Positions 26,247 to 33,423 of a stretch of DNA of 64,000 nt are shown piece after piece. A model generated the notes under the pieces. The model worked only from the letters and a program-made list of their open reading frames with translations. It was not told the DNA's origin and ran no database searches. The position numbers and the translations under genes were made by a program. Source of the stretch: Kytococcus aerolatus. Lineage in GTDB: Bacteria > Actinomycetota > Actinomycetes > Actinomycetales > Dermatophilaceae. The stretch covers positions 682,001 through 746,000 of the forward strand of contig NZ_FYEZ01000001.1 of NCBI RefSeq assembly GCF_900187395.1, written 5' to 3'. Each line of letters starts with the position of its first letter. Position 1 is the stretch's first letter.

Positions 26247-27275
26247 ATGGCCGGCGGACTCGCTGCCCTCCTCGACGACATCGCCGCGATGTCCCGCCTG
26301 GCCGCGGCCAGCGTGGACGACGTGGCCGCCGGTGCGGCGAAGGCCAGCACGAAGGCCGCCGGGGTGGTCGTGGACGACGCCGCCGTCACCCCGCAGTACC
26401 TCGACGGGGCCGAGCCCGCCCGCGAGCTCCCGATGGTCCGCCGCATCGCGGCGGGCTCCCTGCGGAACAAGGCGATCATCATCCCGATCGCCCTCCTGCT
26501 CAGCCAGTTCGCCCCCTGGTTGCTCACCCCGCTGCTCATGCTCGGTGGCACCTACCTCGCCTTCGAGGGGGCCGAGAAGGTGTGGGAGATGGTCAGCGGC
26601 CACGACGAGGACGGCAAGGCCGCCGAGGAGCGCTCCCCGGAGGACGAGGACTCCGTGGTCCGCAGCGCCATCACGACGGACTTCATCCTGTCCTGCGAGA
26701 TCCTCGTGATCTCCCTCAACGAGGTGGCCACCGAGCCCATCGTCACCCGCGCACTGATCCTCGTGGCCGTGGCGATCGCCATGACCGTCCTGGTCTACGG
26801 CGCGGTCGCCATGATCGTGAAGATGGACGACATCGGTCTGGCCATCGCCAAGCGCCACGAGTCCGGTGCCCTCCACTCCTTCGGCAAGGGGCTCGTGAAG
26901 GCCATGCCGCACGTCCTGAGCGGCATCTCCTTCATCGGCATGCTCGCGATGCTGTGGGTCGGCGGGCACATCCTCATGGTCGGCCTCGACGAGTTCGGCC
27001 TGAGCTGGCCCTACGACCTGGCCCACCACCTGGCCGGGACGGTCGAGGGCGTCCCGAGCATCGGTGGCTTCCTGGCCTGGCTGGCCGATACCTTCGTGGC
27101 CATGGTCCTCGGCCTGGTCTGGGGCGCGGTGATCGTGCTGGTGCTCCACCTGCTGCCCTTCGGGCCCTTCGCGAAGGATGCCAAGGTCAAGCACGGCCAG
27201 CACGGCCGCCACACGCGGATCCACGACGGCGTGCACGGCCCGGCGGCCGACGGCGCCTCGCGCCTGGGCCGGTGA
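26247..27275 (+). CDS. DUF808 family membrane protein (YedI-like)
   Basis: 342 residues. It begins with the family signature GGLAALLDDIAAMSRLAA and TKAAGVVVDDAAVTPQYL, followed by multiple membrane helices. PFGPFAKDAKVKHG precedes a charged tail. Function is unknown for the family. GTGA overlap with the downstream glycosylase gene implies co-translation. Confidence 0.82.
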   Translation: MAGGLAALLDDIAAMSRLAAASVDDVAAGAAKASTKAAGVVVDDAAVTPQYLDGAEPARELPMVRRIAAGSLRNKAIIIPIALLLSQFAPWLLTPLLMLGGTYLAFEGAEKVWEMVSGHDEDGKAAEERSPEDEDSVVRSAITTDFILSCEILVISLNEVATEPIVTRALILVAVAIAMTVLVYGAVAMIVKMDDIGLAIAKRHESGALHSFGKGLVKAMPHVLSGISFIGMLAMLWVGGHILMVGLDEFGLSWPYDLAHHLAGTVEGVPSIGGFLAWLADTFVAMVLGLVWGAVIVLVLHLLPFGPFAKDAKVKHGQHGRHTRIHDGVHGPAADGASRLGR

Positions 27276-27883
27276 TCCCCCGCCGCCCCTCCCCGCTGGG
27301 TGGACGCCGCCCCCACCGCGACGAGCTGGACGTCTTCGCCGGGGGCACGGTGGACGACCTGCTCGGCCCGGACGTGCGTCTGCTTGTCGTGGGGATCAAC
27401 CCGGGGCTGTGGACCGCCGCGGTCAACGCCCCCTTCGCCCGACCGGGCAACCGCTTCTGGCCCTCGTTGCACGCGGCGGGGCTGACCGACTGGCAGATCG
27501 ACTGCACCGCCGGACTCACCACCAACGACGCCATGCACCTGCTCTCCCGCGGCCTGGGCATCACGAATCTCGTCGACCGCGCCACCGTGCGGGCCGACGA
27601 GCTGACCGCCGAGGAGCTGCGCGCCGGCCGGCGCCGTGTCGAGGGCCTGGTGCAGGGACTCCACGCCGGGACCGGGCGGCTCCCGGTGGTGGCCGTCGCC
27701 GGCATCACCGCCTACCGCACGGCCTGGGAGGACCGAGGCGCCCGGCTCGGCCGGCAGGAGCAGACCGTGGCCGGTGCCCCGCTCTGGGTGGTGCCTCAGC
27801 CGTCAGGTCTCAACGCCCACGAGAACATCGACTCGCTGGCCGAGAAGTGGCGGCAGGTGGCCGCCGAGGTCGACTGGGCCTGA
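27272..27883 (+). CDS. mug: G/U mismatch-specific uracil-DNA glycosylase
   Basis: DNA repair enzyme of the Mug/TDG family, 203 residues. The active-site loop VGINPGL carries the catalytic Asn; PGNRFWPSLHAAG and the minor-groove loop PQPSGLNAH are conserved. I chose the GTG at 27272, overlapping the upstream stop. It removes uracil or ethenocytosine opposite G. Co-transcription with a DUF808 gene has no clear functional meaning. Confidence 0.87.
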   Translation: MIPRRPSPLGGRRPHRDELDVFAGGTVDDLLGPDVRLLVVGINPGLWTAAVNAPFARPGNRFWPSLHAAGLTDWQIDCTAGLTTNDAMHLLSRGLGITNLVDRATVRADELTAEELRAGRRRVEGLVQGLHAGTGRLPVVAVAGITAYRTAWEDRGARLGRQEQTVAGAPLWVVPQPSGLNAHENIDSLAEKWRQVAAEVDWA

Positions 27884-27915
27884 TCCGGTGCGAGGTGGCG
27901 TCCACACGCCTTGGA

Positions 27916-27932
27916 CTGTACCTTTGGTACAG
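27916..27932. promoter_or_regulatory. Perfect palindromic operator upstream of the membrane protein/PadR pair
   Basis: CTGTACC-TTT-GGTACAG has 7-bp arms and a 3-nt centre, 31 bp before the ATG of a small membrane protein whose next gene encodes a PadR-type regulator. It is probably the regulator's own site. Confidence 0.6.
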
Positions 27933-27963
27933 AACCATCTGCCGAGCCCGCGAAAGGGCCACC

Positions 27964-28407
27964 ATGGAATCCACGTCCTCCCCCGCCACCGCCCGCACGA
28001 GCCTCCTCCCCTTCCTCGGAGTGATGGTCGCGCTCAACACCGTCTACCAGCTGGCCATCGCCCTGACCGGCCACCAGGTCGGGGTCGGCGCCGCCCTGGG
28101 ACTCCTGGTGATCGCCCTCACCATGGCCGTCTACCAGCGCACCACCGGCCGGGCCCTGGGCAGCCTGCGCTTCGGCCGGCTCGTCGCCCACACCCTGGTG
28201 TACGTCACGGTCAACCTCGGCTTCCACCTGCACGCCGCCTGGCTCATCGCCACGAACGACACAGGGGTGGAGGGTGCGTCGGGCATCCCCGTGCCGGCCG
28301 ACTGGGTCGGCCCCCTGGTGGTCATGCCCACGGTCTGGGGCATCGGCCTCCTGCTGCACGCCCTGGGCAGCCTGCTCGACCGCGGCTTCGAGACCCCTCG
28401 CGCATGA
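27964..28407 (+). CDS. Small membrane protein regulated with a PadR partner
   Basis: 147 residues with four hydrophobic segments (about 13-33, 40-55, 68-95 and 113-137), including LVYVTVNLGFHLHAAWLIA. The C-terminal part resembles the 2TM pattern found fused or linked to PadR regulators. The ATG at 27964 follows GAAAGGGCCACC. It overlaps the regulator gene by 4 bp. Function unknown; the operator and coupling suggest an effector of an envelope or drug-type response. Confidence 0.6.
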   Translation: MESTSSPATARTSLLPFLGVMVALNTVYQLAIALTGHQVGVGAALGLLVIALTMAVYQRTTGRALGSLRFGRLVAHTLVYVTVNLGFHLHAAWLIATNDTGVEGASGIPVPADWVGPLVVMPTVWGIGLLLHALGSLLDRGFETPRA

Positions 28408-28772
28408 CGGGGCTCACCCCCGAGGAGCAGGAGTGGGTCTCCGAGCTCACCGACAGCTGGGTGGCGGTCTACAAGAAGTCCGCCACCACCCTGGTGCTGC
28501 TGCAGATCCTCCGGGAGGACGGCCCGGCCAGCGCCGGTGACCTCGCCCCGCGGTTCACCCGGCGCACCGGGTGGACCGTCACCGAACGAGGGCTGTACCG
28601 GACCCTCCGCCGCCTGGCCGACGCCGGGGTGCTCAGCATCCAGAAGGTCGACGCACCACGCACGGGCGCCAAGCGTCAGGAGCTCCACCTGACCCCGGCG
28701 GGCCGGGAGTACCTGACCCGGATCGAGGCCCAGCTCGTGGCGGACGGCGGCCTCAGCCCTCGACGAGCTTGA
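28404..28772 (+). CDS. PadR/MarR-like winged-helix regulator
   Basis: 122 residues: a helical N-terminus (EEQEWVSELTDSWVAVYKKS), then LVLLQILREDGPASAGDLAPRF, then recognition helix TERGLYRTLRRLADAGVL with wing QELHLTPAGREYL. ATGA overlap with the membrane protein gene. It probably binds the TGTACC-TTT-GGTACA palindrome. Its last 20 bp overlap the convergent SMR gene. Confidence 0.72.
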   Translation: MTGLTPEEQEWVSELTDSWVAVYKKSATTLVLLQILREDGPASAGDLAPRFTRRTGWTVTERGLYRTLRRLADAGVLSIQKVDAPRTGAKRQELHLTPAGREYLTRIEAQLVADGGLSPRRA

Positions 28773-29070
28773 GCCCCGCCACGCAGCACACGAGGCCGAG
28801 CAGCAGCAGACCCTTCACCAGGCTCATCGTCTCGCTGCCCGTGGCCACCGCGTAGAGGACGGTCGTGGCCGCCCCGATGCCGACCCACACCGCGTAGGCC
28901 GTCCCCACGGGGAGCTCCCGCAGCGCCCACCACAGGCCCCCGAGGGAGACGATCGACCCGAGCACGTAGACGGTGAGCGGGCCGACGTCCCGCCAGCTGC
29001 CGATCCGGTCCATCGCCGTGACCCACACGGCCTCGAACATCCCCGAGAGGATGAGCACGATCCACGCCAT
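28753..29070 (-). CDS. Small multidrug resistance family exporter, SugE/Gdx-like
   Basis: Four-helix proton-coupled exporter, 105 residues. Glu13 and Trp16 in GMFEAVWVTA are the proton-coupled pair; GTAYAVWVGIGAATTVL in TM3 is characteristic. The sequence around Glu13 fits the guanidinium exporter (Gdx/SugE) branch better than EmrE/QacE, but that split is not certain by eye. ATG at 29070 after GGAGCGTGTCTGTC. Confidence 0.8.
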   Translation of the reverse strand: MAWIVLILSGMFEAVWVTAMDRIGSWRDVGPLTVYVLGSIVSLGGLWWALRELPVGTAYAVWVGIGAATTVLYAVATGSETMSLVKGLLLLGLVCCVAGLKLVEG

Positions 29071-29506
29071 GACAGACACGCTCCTCGTGGTCGTCTTTGC
29101 GCGTGACCGGGTACGACCACCCTCGTCCGGGAGCCGGTCGGGCTCGGGCGCAGGATAGTCGTCCCGCGCCGGACGGGGCCTGCCGACCCGCGTCGTCCAC
29201 CGCCCCGGCGACGGGGGCGACGGCGACGGGGGCGGGGGCGACTGAGCCCGCGACGACCCGCGCCTCACTCCCCGTCGGCGAGCAGCGCACCGACTGCATC
29301 GGAGCGCACGAAGGGGGGTGGGGCCGGGGGCTGTGTCTTCACAGAACGCGCGACCACACCTTCCACTTGCAGGAACTGTGAAGGGCGACAGGGTCGAGGG
29401 GGACGGCCGCCGGACCACCCCTCGGCGTGGTTCACGTCACCTTTGCGTTCGACCAGTGGCGGAGCCGGGCAGGACTGGGATACTCACCGGTGTGAGGCGA
29501 CAGGTG
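29071..29506. other. 436-bp intergenic region upstream of the SMR gene and the DisA_N-like gene
   Basis: No convincing gene. It holds a GC-rich (GGCGAC/GGGGGC) low-complexity tract at about 29207-29242. On the SMR leader strand a 9-bp hairpin lies at 29147-29170. Promoters for both divergent genes must lie here; none stands out. Confidence 0.5.
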
Positions 29507-31210
29507 ATGTGGGACGGACAGGACGAGCTCCGCTGGTCGATGGAGCAGCTCGCCGACGAGGCGCTCGAGCGGGCCGGGGTCGACCTGGAGGCGCGCGGCT
29601 TCCTCGTCGGCCTGCCGGAGGACGACCAGGACCTCCCGGTGGTCATCGAGCCCTCCCGCCGGGCCTTCGACGTCCAGGGGCTCGATGGCCTCATGACCGA
29701 GGCCCGGTCCCTCTTCGACGACCTGCCCGACCCCGAGGAGGACGACGAGTTCACCGCCTCGGACCACTACGACGCGGCCCGGCTCGAGGGCTGCCGCCGC
29801 CAGGTCGTCACCGACGCCCTCACCACCAGCTCCCGCCTGGCGAACCGGACCATGCGGGTGGGGCTGAGCGTGGTGGTGGGCCAGTATCGCGTCTTCCCGG
29901 TCCTCGCGGTCCGCCGGGACGCGCTGGAGACCCTCCCCCGCCTCGACCGGGAGCAGGTCGGCGGGCTGCCGCTGGAGGAGTCCTTCCCCGAGGCGATCCT
30001 CACCGACGTCCTGCGAGCCGCCTCCCGCGAGCTGGACCGCGTGGTCCCCAGCACCCTGGTGGGCGTGGACGCCGGGGCCATCCTGCGCTCGGCCGCCGAC
30101 AGCTTCGTCGACAGCGTCGTGGCCCGGACCGGCCAGGACTTCGCCCACGGCCTGCGCGACGCCCTGGACGCCGTCTCCGCCGAGACCTACGAGGGGCGGG
30201 CGAGCCTGGGGTCGATCGTGCTCGCGGCCCGGGACCACGAGCACGTCATCGAGGACGTTCGCTTCGAGCACGAGACCGCCCTGACCGCACCGAGCCTGTT
30301 CCGCAAGATGCTCGAGATGTCCGGGCGCGGCCTGCGGCTGCTCACCGACGGCCGCTCCGCCCACGGGCTGGGGGCGCTGTCCAGCTCCTACGACCCGTCG
30401 GCCCAGGACTGCTTCGTCATCGACGTCGTGGGCAACGGCGCCTGGGAGCTCTCGCACAACGGCAAGGCGCTGCTGCGGATGGACCACGGCAAGCCCTCGG
30501 TGCCCACCGAGGCGATGGACCCGGACACCTTCGCGGACACCGTCCAGCGGGTCTTCGGCAAGAACGGTGACGCCGACACCCTGTGGAGCATGGCCCAGGC
30601 CTGCGCCGGCCAGCAGCACGGCACGATGCTGGTGGTCCACCCCAACGCCGGGGCCGAGGGGGCCCGGCTCCTGCCGCAGGCCTTCACCATCGAGCCCACC
30701 CAGCTCGGCGAGCGCGCCTTCAGCACGCTGACGAAGATCGACGGCGCCGCCCTCGTGGACCCCCGCGGCACCTGTCACGCCGTCGGCGTCATCCTCGACG
30801 GGGCCGCCACCGGCACCGGCGACGGCAGCCGCGGAGCGCGCTACAACTCGGCTATCCGCTACCTGGCCGGCGAGGGCAAGGGCTCGATGGTCATCATCGT
30901 CAGCGAGGACGGCCGCATCGATCTGCTGCCCACCCTGATGCGCCGGGTGCGGCGCGAGGCCATCCAGGTCCGGGTCGACCAGTTCATCGAGGCCGTCCAG
31001 GACGAGGAGGACTACGAGAAGATCGCCCGGCTGGAGCGAGCCTGCGAGAAGGTCGAGTTCTACCTCACCCCCGAGCAGTGCGACGTGGTCAACGAGGCCC
31101 GGGAGGCCGTCGCCGAGCGACGCTGGGCCGAGGAGCGGGTGCGGCTCCAGGTCGTGCCCGTGCAGCCCCACCCGGCGATGGACGAGTCCTACTTCATCGA
31201 TCCGGACTGA
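29507..31210 (+). CDS. Diadenylate-cyclase (DisA_N/DAC)-like protein with a long N-terminal region
   Basis: 567 residues from the ATG at 29507 (GTG at 29492 or 29504 are alternatives). The first 380 residues are acidic, predicted soluble and not recognised. The C-terminal part has the DAC pattern: DGAALVDPRG near residue 412, then GARYNSAIRYL near 445 and MVIIVSEDGRIDLLP. The DGA motif is intact, but the RHR triad of c-di-AMP synthases reads RYN here. A charged C-terminal helix follows (EDYEKIARLERACEKVEFYL). It may be a nucleotide cyclase variant or a nucleotide sensor. No operon partner. Confidence 0.65.
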   Translation: MWDGQDELRWSMEQLADEALERAGVDLEARGFLVGLPEDDQDLPVVIEPSRRAFDVQGLDGLMTEARSLFDDLPDPEEDDEFTASDHYDAARLEGCRRQVVTDALTTSSRLANRTMRVGLSVVVGQYRVFPVLAVRRDALETLPRLDREQVGGLPLEESFPEAILTDVLRAASRELDRVVPSTLVGVDAGAILRSAADSFVDSVVARTGQDFAHGLRDALDAVSAETYEGRASLGSIVLAARDHEHVIEDVRFEHETALTAPSLFRKMLEMSGRGLRLLTDGRSAHGLGALSSSYDPSAQDCFVIDVVGNGAWELSHNGKALLRMDHGKPSVPTEAMDPDTFADTVQRVFGKNGDADTLWSMAQACAGQQHGTMLVVHPNAGAEGARLLPQAFTIEPTQLGERAFSTLTKIDGAALVDPRGTCHAVGVILDGAATGTGDGSRGARYNSAIRYLAGEGKGSMVIIVSEDGRIDLLPTLMRRVRREAIQVRVDQFIEAVQDEEDYEKIARLERACEKVEFYLTPEQCDVVNEAREAVAERRWAEERVRLQVVPVQPHPAMDESYFIDPD

Positions 31211-31290
31211 TCTCGGCCGCGCCGGTCCGAGCCCGTCCGAGCTGCTCCGGCCGGCTCGTCCCCGCTGCCCGGACCGCCGCCCGGTCTTGT

Positions 31291-31313
31291 TACGATCGAC
31301 TCCCCTAGGGGAG
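31291..31313 (+). promoter_or_regulatory. Promoter -10 and palindromic operator of the CDF exporter
   Basis: TACGAT (31291-31296) looks like a -10, and the perfect 14-bp palindrome CTCCCCTAGGGGAG (31300-31313) would cover the transcription start. The G/C-tract palindrome resembles sites of CsoR/RcnR-type metal repressors; the regulator is not in the window. Confidence 0.5.
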
Positions 31314-31324
31314 GAGGAGCAGGC

Positions 31325-32251
31325 ATGGGTGCCGGCCACGACCACGCGCACGCCACGGCGAGCACGGCCCGCTCGCGGCTGGCGGTCGCCTTCGCCCTGA
31401 CCTCCTTGGTCGCGGTCTCCCAGGCCGTGGGCAGCGTCGTCACCGGCAGCCTGGCCCTGCTCACCGACACCGCCCACGCCCTGGTCGACGCCTCCGGACT
31501 CCTGGTGGCCCTCGTGGCGGCCACGATGATGACCCGGCCGGCCAGCAGCGCCCGCACCTGGGGCTTCGCCCGGCTGGAGGTGCTCGCAGCCCTGGCCCAG
31601 GCCACCCTGCTCGTCGTCGTCGGGATCTACACCGCCGTCGAGGGCGTCCGGCGGCTCTCGGCTCCCCCGGAGGTGCCGCCCGGTGAGCTCCTGGTCTTCG
31701 GCGTCGTGGGCCTGGTGGTCAACCTCCTGGCCATGCTGGTCCTCGCCGGCGGGCGCGACGCCAGCCTCAACATGCGCGCCGCCTTCCTGGAGGTGCTCAA
31801 CGACGCGCTGGGCTCGGTCGGGGTCATCGTCGCGGCCCTGACGATCCGCTTCACCGGCTTCCTGCGGGCCGACGCCCTGGCCGGCCTGTTCATCGCCGCG
31901 CTCATCGTCCCCCGGGCCGTGCGGATCCTGCGTGTGGCACTGCGCATCCTCATGGAGTACACCCCGGAGGGGGTCGACCTGGACGAGGTGCGCCGCCACC
32001 TGCTGGAGCGGGACCACGTGCTGGACGTCCACGACCTCCACGCCTCGGCGATCGGCACGAACCTGCCGATCCTCTCGGCCCACGTGGTGGTCGAGGAACG
32101 GTGCTTCGAGTCCGCCCACGCCCTGGAGATCCTGCAGGACATGCACGAGTGCCTGCGCACGGACTTCCCGGTGGCCTTCGAGCATGCCACGATCCAGCTG
32201 GAGACCCCGGCCATCCACGCACAGGAGCCGACACACAGCCTGCACGACTGA
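31325..32251 (+). CDS. Cation diffusion facilitator (CzcD/ZitB-like metal exporter)
   Basis: 308 residues, six membrane helices. It starts with a His-rich tail (GHDHAHA). TM2 has the metal site in LLTDTAHALVD. TM5 reads LEVLNDALGS, with Glu where E. coli ZitB has His in the HxxxD pair. The cytoplasmic metal-binding C-terminal domain follows (VLDVHDLHASAIGTN and LSAHVVVEE). ATG after AGGAGGAGCAGGC. Likely exports Zn2+ or another divalent ion. Confidence 0.87.
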   Translation: MGAGHDHAHATASTARSRLAVAFALTSLVAVSQAVGSVVTGSLALLTDTAHALVDASGLLVALVAATMMTRPASSARTWGFARLEVLAALAQATLLVVVGIYTAVEGVRRLSAPPEVPPGELLVFGVVGLVVNLLAMLVLAGGRDASLNMRAAFLEVLNDALGSVGVIVAALTIRFTGFLRADALAGLFIAALIVPRAVRILRVALRILMEYTPEGVDLDEVRRHLLERDHVLDVHDLHASAIGTNLPILSAHVVVEERCFESAHALEILQDMHECLRTDFPVAFEHATIQLETPAIHAQEPTHSLHD

Positions 32252-32292
32252 GGCGGACGCTGCCCGCGCGGCAGCCCCACAGGGAGGACCCC

Positions 32293-32928
32293 GTGACCGC
32301 ACCGATCCCCGACCCGGGCCAGCGACTGCTCGGCGAGCTGCTGACCCGCGGCACCGTCGTGGTGCCGGTGACCCGGATCGGCGCCGCCTGGGTGGTGGGC
32401 GGGCTGTCCGCTGCCGCCGCCTCCGTCGCCCTGCTCGGCGCTCTCGGCGTGGTCCTGGTGCTGACCCAGGAGGGAGGCATCGGGGCCGCGCTCGCGGTGG
32501 CCGCGGCGACGGCGCTGCTGCTGGCCGTCACGGTGGTCGCCTTGGTCCTCGTGCGCCGCGGTGGGCACCGGCCGGTGGGCCAGTGGGTCCTGGACGCCCG
32601 GGGCGTGACGGTCGACGGTGTCGGACCGGTCCCCTGGGGCGACCTGCTGCCCCCGGAGCACCGGATGGAGTCGGCCCCTCGCGACGACGGCTACCGCCGG
32701 GTCCTCGTCATGCCGCTGACCGAGGCCGGCCAGCAGCGCGCGCTGGGGCTGGCCCCTGCGCAGCGACGGGTGCTCAACGAGGCCGTTCGCCCCACCGTCT
32801 GGGGACCCCGACCGCTGCAGACGCTGCTGGTCCGCCCCACCCCCGAGCTCTCGCAGGAGGAGCTCGGGGCCGTGCTGGAGCAGGCCCGCCAGGCCGCGCT
32901 GACCGGCCGGGTCCCGGTGCCCCACTGA
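32293..32928 (+). CDS. Hypothetical membrane protein with cytoplasmic C-terminal domain
   Basis: 211 residues from GTG 32293 (after AGGGAGGACCCC). Two hydrophobic segments (about 33-57 and 64-86) precede a soluble domain (VGQWVLDARGVTVDGVGPVPW, resembling a PH-like fold) and a C-terminal helix. It begins 41 bp after the CDF gene and may be co-transcribed. No family assignment. Confidence 0.5.
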   Translation: MTAPIPDPGQRLLGELLTRGTVVVPVTRIGAAWVVGGLSAAAASVALLGALGVVLVLTQEGGIGAALAVAAATALLLAVTVVALVLVRRGGHRPVGQWVLDARGVTVDGVGPVPWGDLLPPEHRMESAPRDDGYRRVLVMPLTEAGQQRALGLAPAQRRVLNEAVRPTVWGPRPLQTLLVRPTPELSQEELGAVLEQARQAALTGRVPVPH

Positions 32929-32990
32929 GGAGGCAACCCCGGCCCCGCGGTCCGGCTGAGCCGGGCAGGTGTCGGCCGGCTGCCCGCTCC

Positions 32991-33362
32991 TCAGGAGTGG
33001 GGCAGGAGCATCGTCACCGTCAGCGTGGTCGGTTCCAGGGCAGTCACGGCGTGGCGCAGCATCGGCGTGAGGTGGAGCATCTCGCCGGGCGCCAGCTCGA
33101 TCGGGCCGTCGGGGAGCGTGAGCTCGACCCGGCCCCGGTGCACCTGGATGATCACCGGGTGTCGGGCCGCGTGGTCGGCCAGCACGTCACCGGCGGCGAA
33201 CTCGAAGACCACGACCTTCCCAGCCTCGGTGGCCAGGACGTTCTTCGCCCCGGGTCGGCCGCCACGGGACTCCGCCTCGCCGAGGAGCGGGACCCGGGTG
33301 GCGGTGCCGGGGTCGTCGTCACTGCCGGCGGCGGTGCCGTCCACGTGGTCGTCGAGCGTCAT
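32991..33362 (-). CDS. Cupin-domain protein
   Basis: Single-domain cupin, 123 residues. Core strands include VVVFEFAAGDVLADHAARHPVIIQVHRG and the second motif IELAPGEMLHLTPMLRHAV. The ATG at 33362 is chosen over an upstream in-frame ATG because AAGGAGG lies seven bases before it. Function unknown. It precedes nothing on its strand and follows the P-type ATPase gene by 61 bp, so it may be read from the same transcript. Confidence 0.72.
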   Translation of the reverse strand: MTLDDHVDGTAAGSDDDPGTATRVPLLGEAESRGGRPGAKNVLATEAGKVVVFEFAAGDVLADHAARHPVIIQVHRGRVELTLPDGPIELAPGEMLHLTPMLRHAVTALEPTTLTVTMLLPHS

Positions 33363-33423
33363 GGGTTCCTCCTTCATCGGGTCGCCGGACGGTCTCCGGC
33401 GTGTTCCGGGGACTGCGGCCCCG

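Noticed and set aside
29071-29200. Possible guanidine riboswitch upstream of the SMR exporter
   Set aside because: A 9-bp hairpin and scattered ACGA/ACGG-like tetramers are present, but neither the two ACGR-loop hairpins of guanidine-II nor the conserved core of guanidine-I can be laid out.
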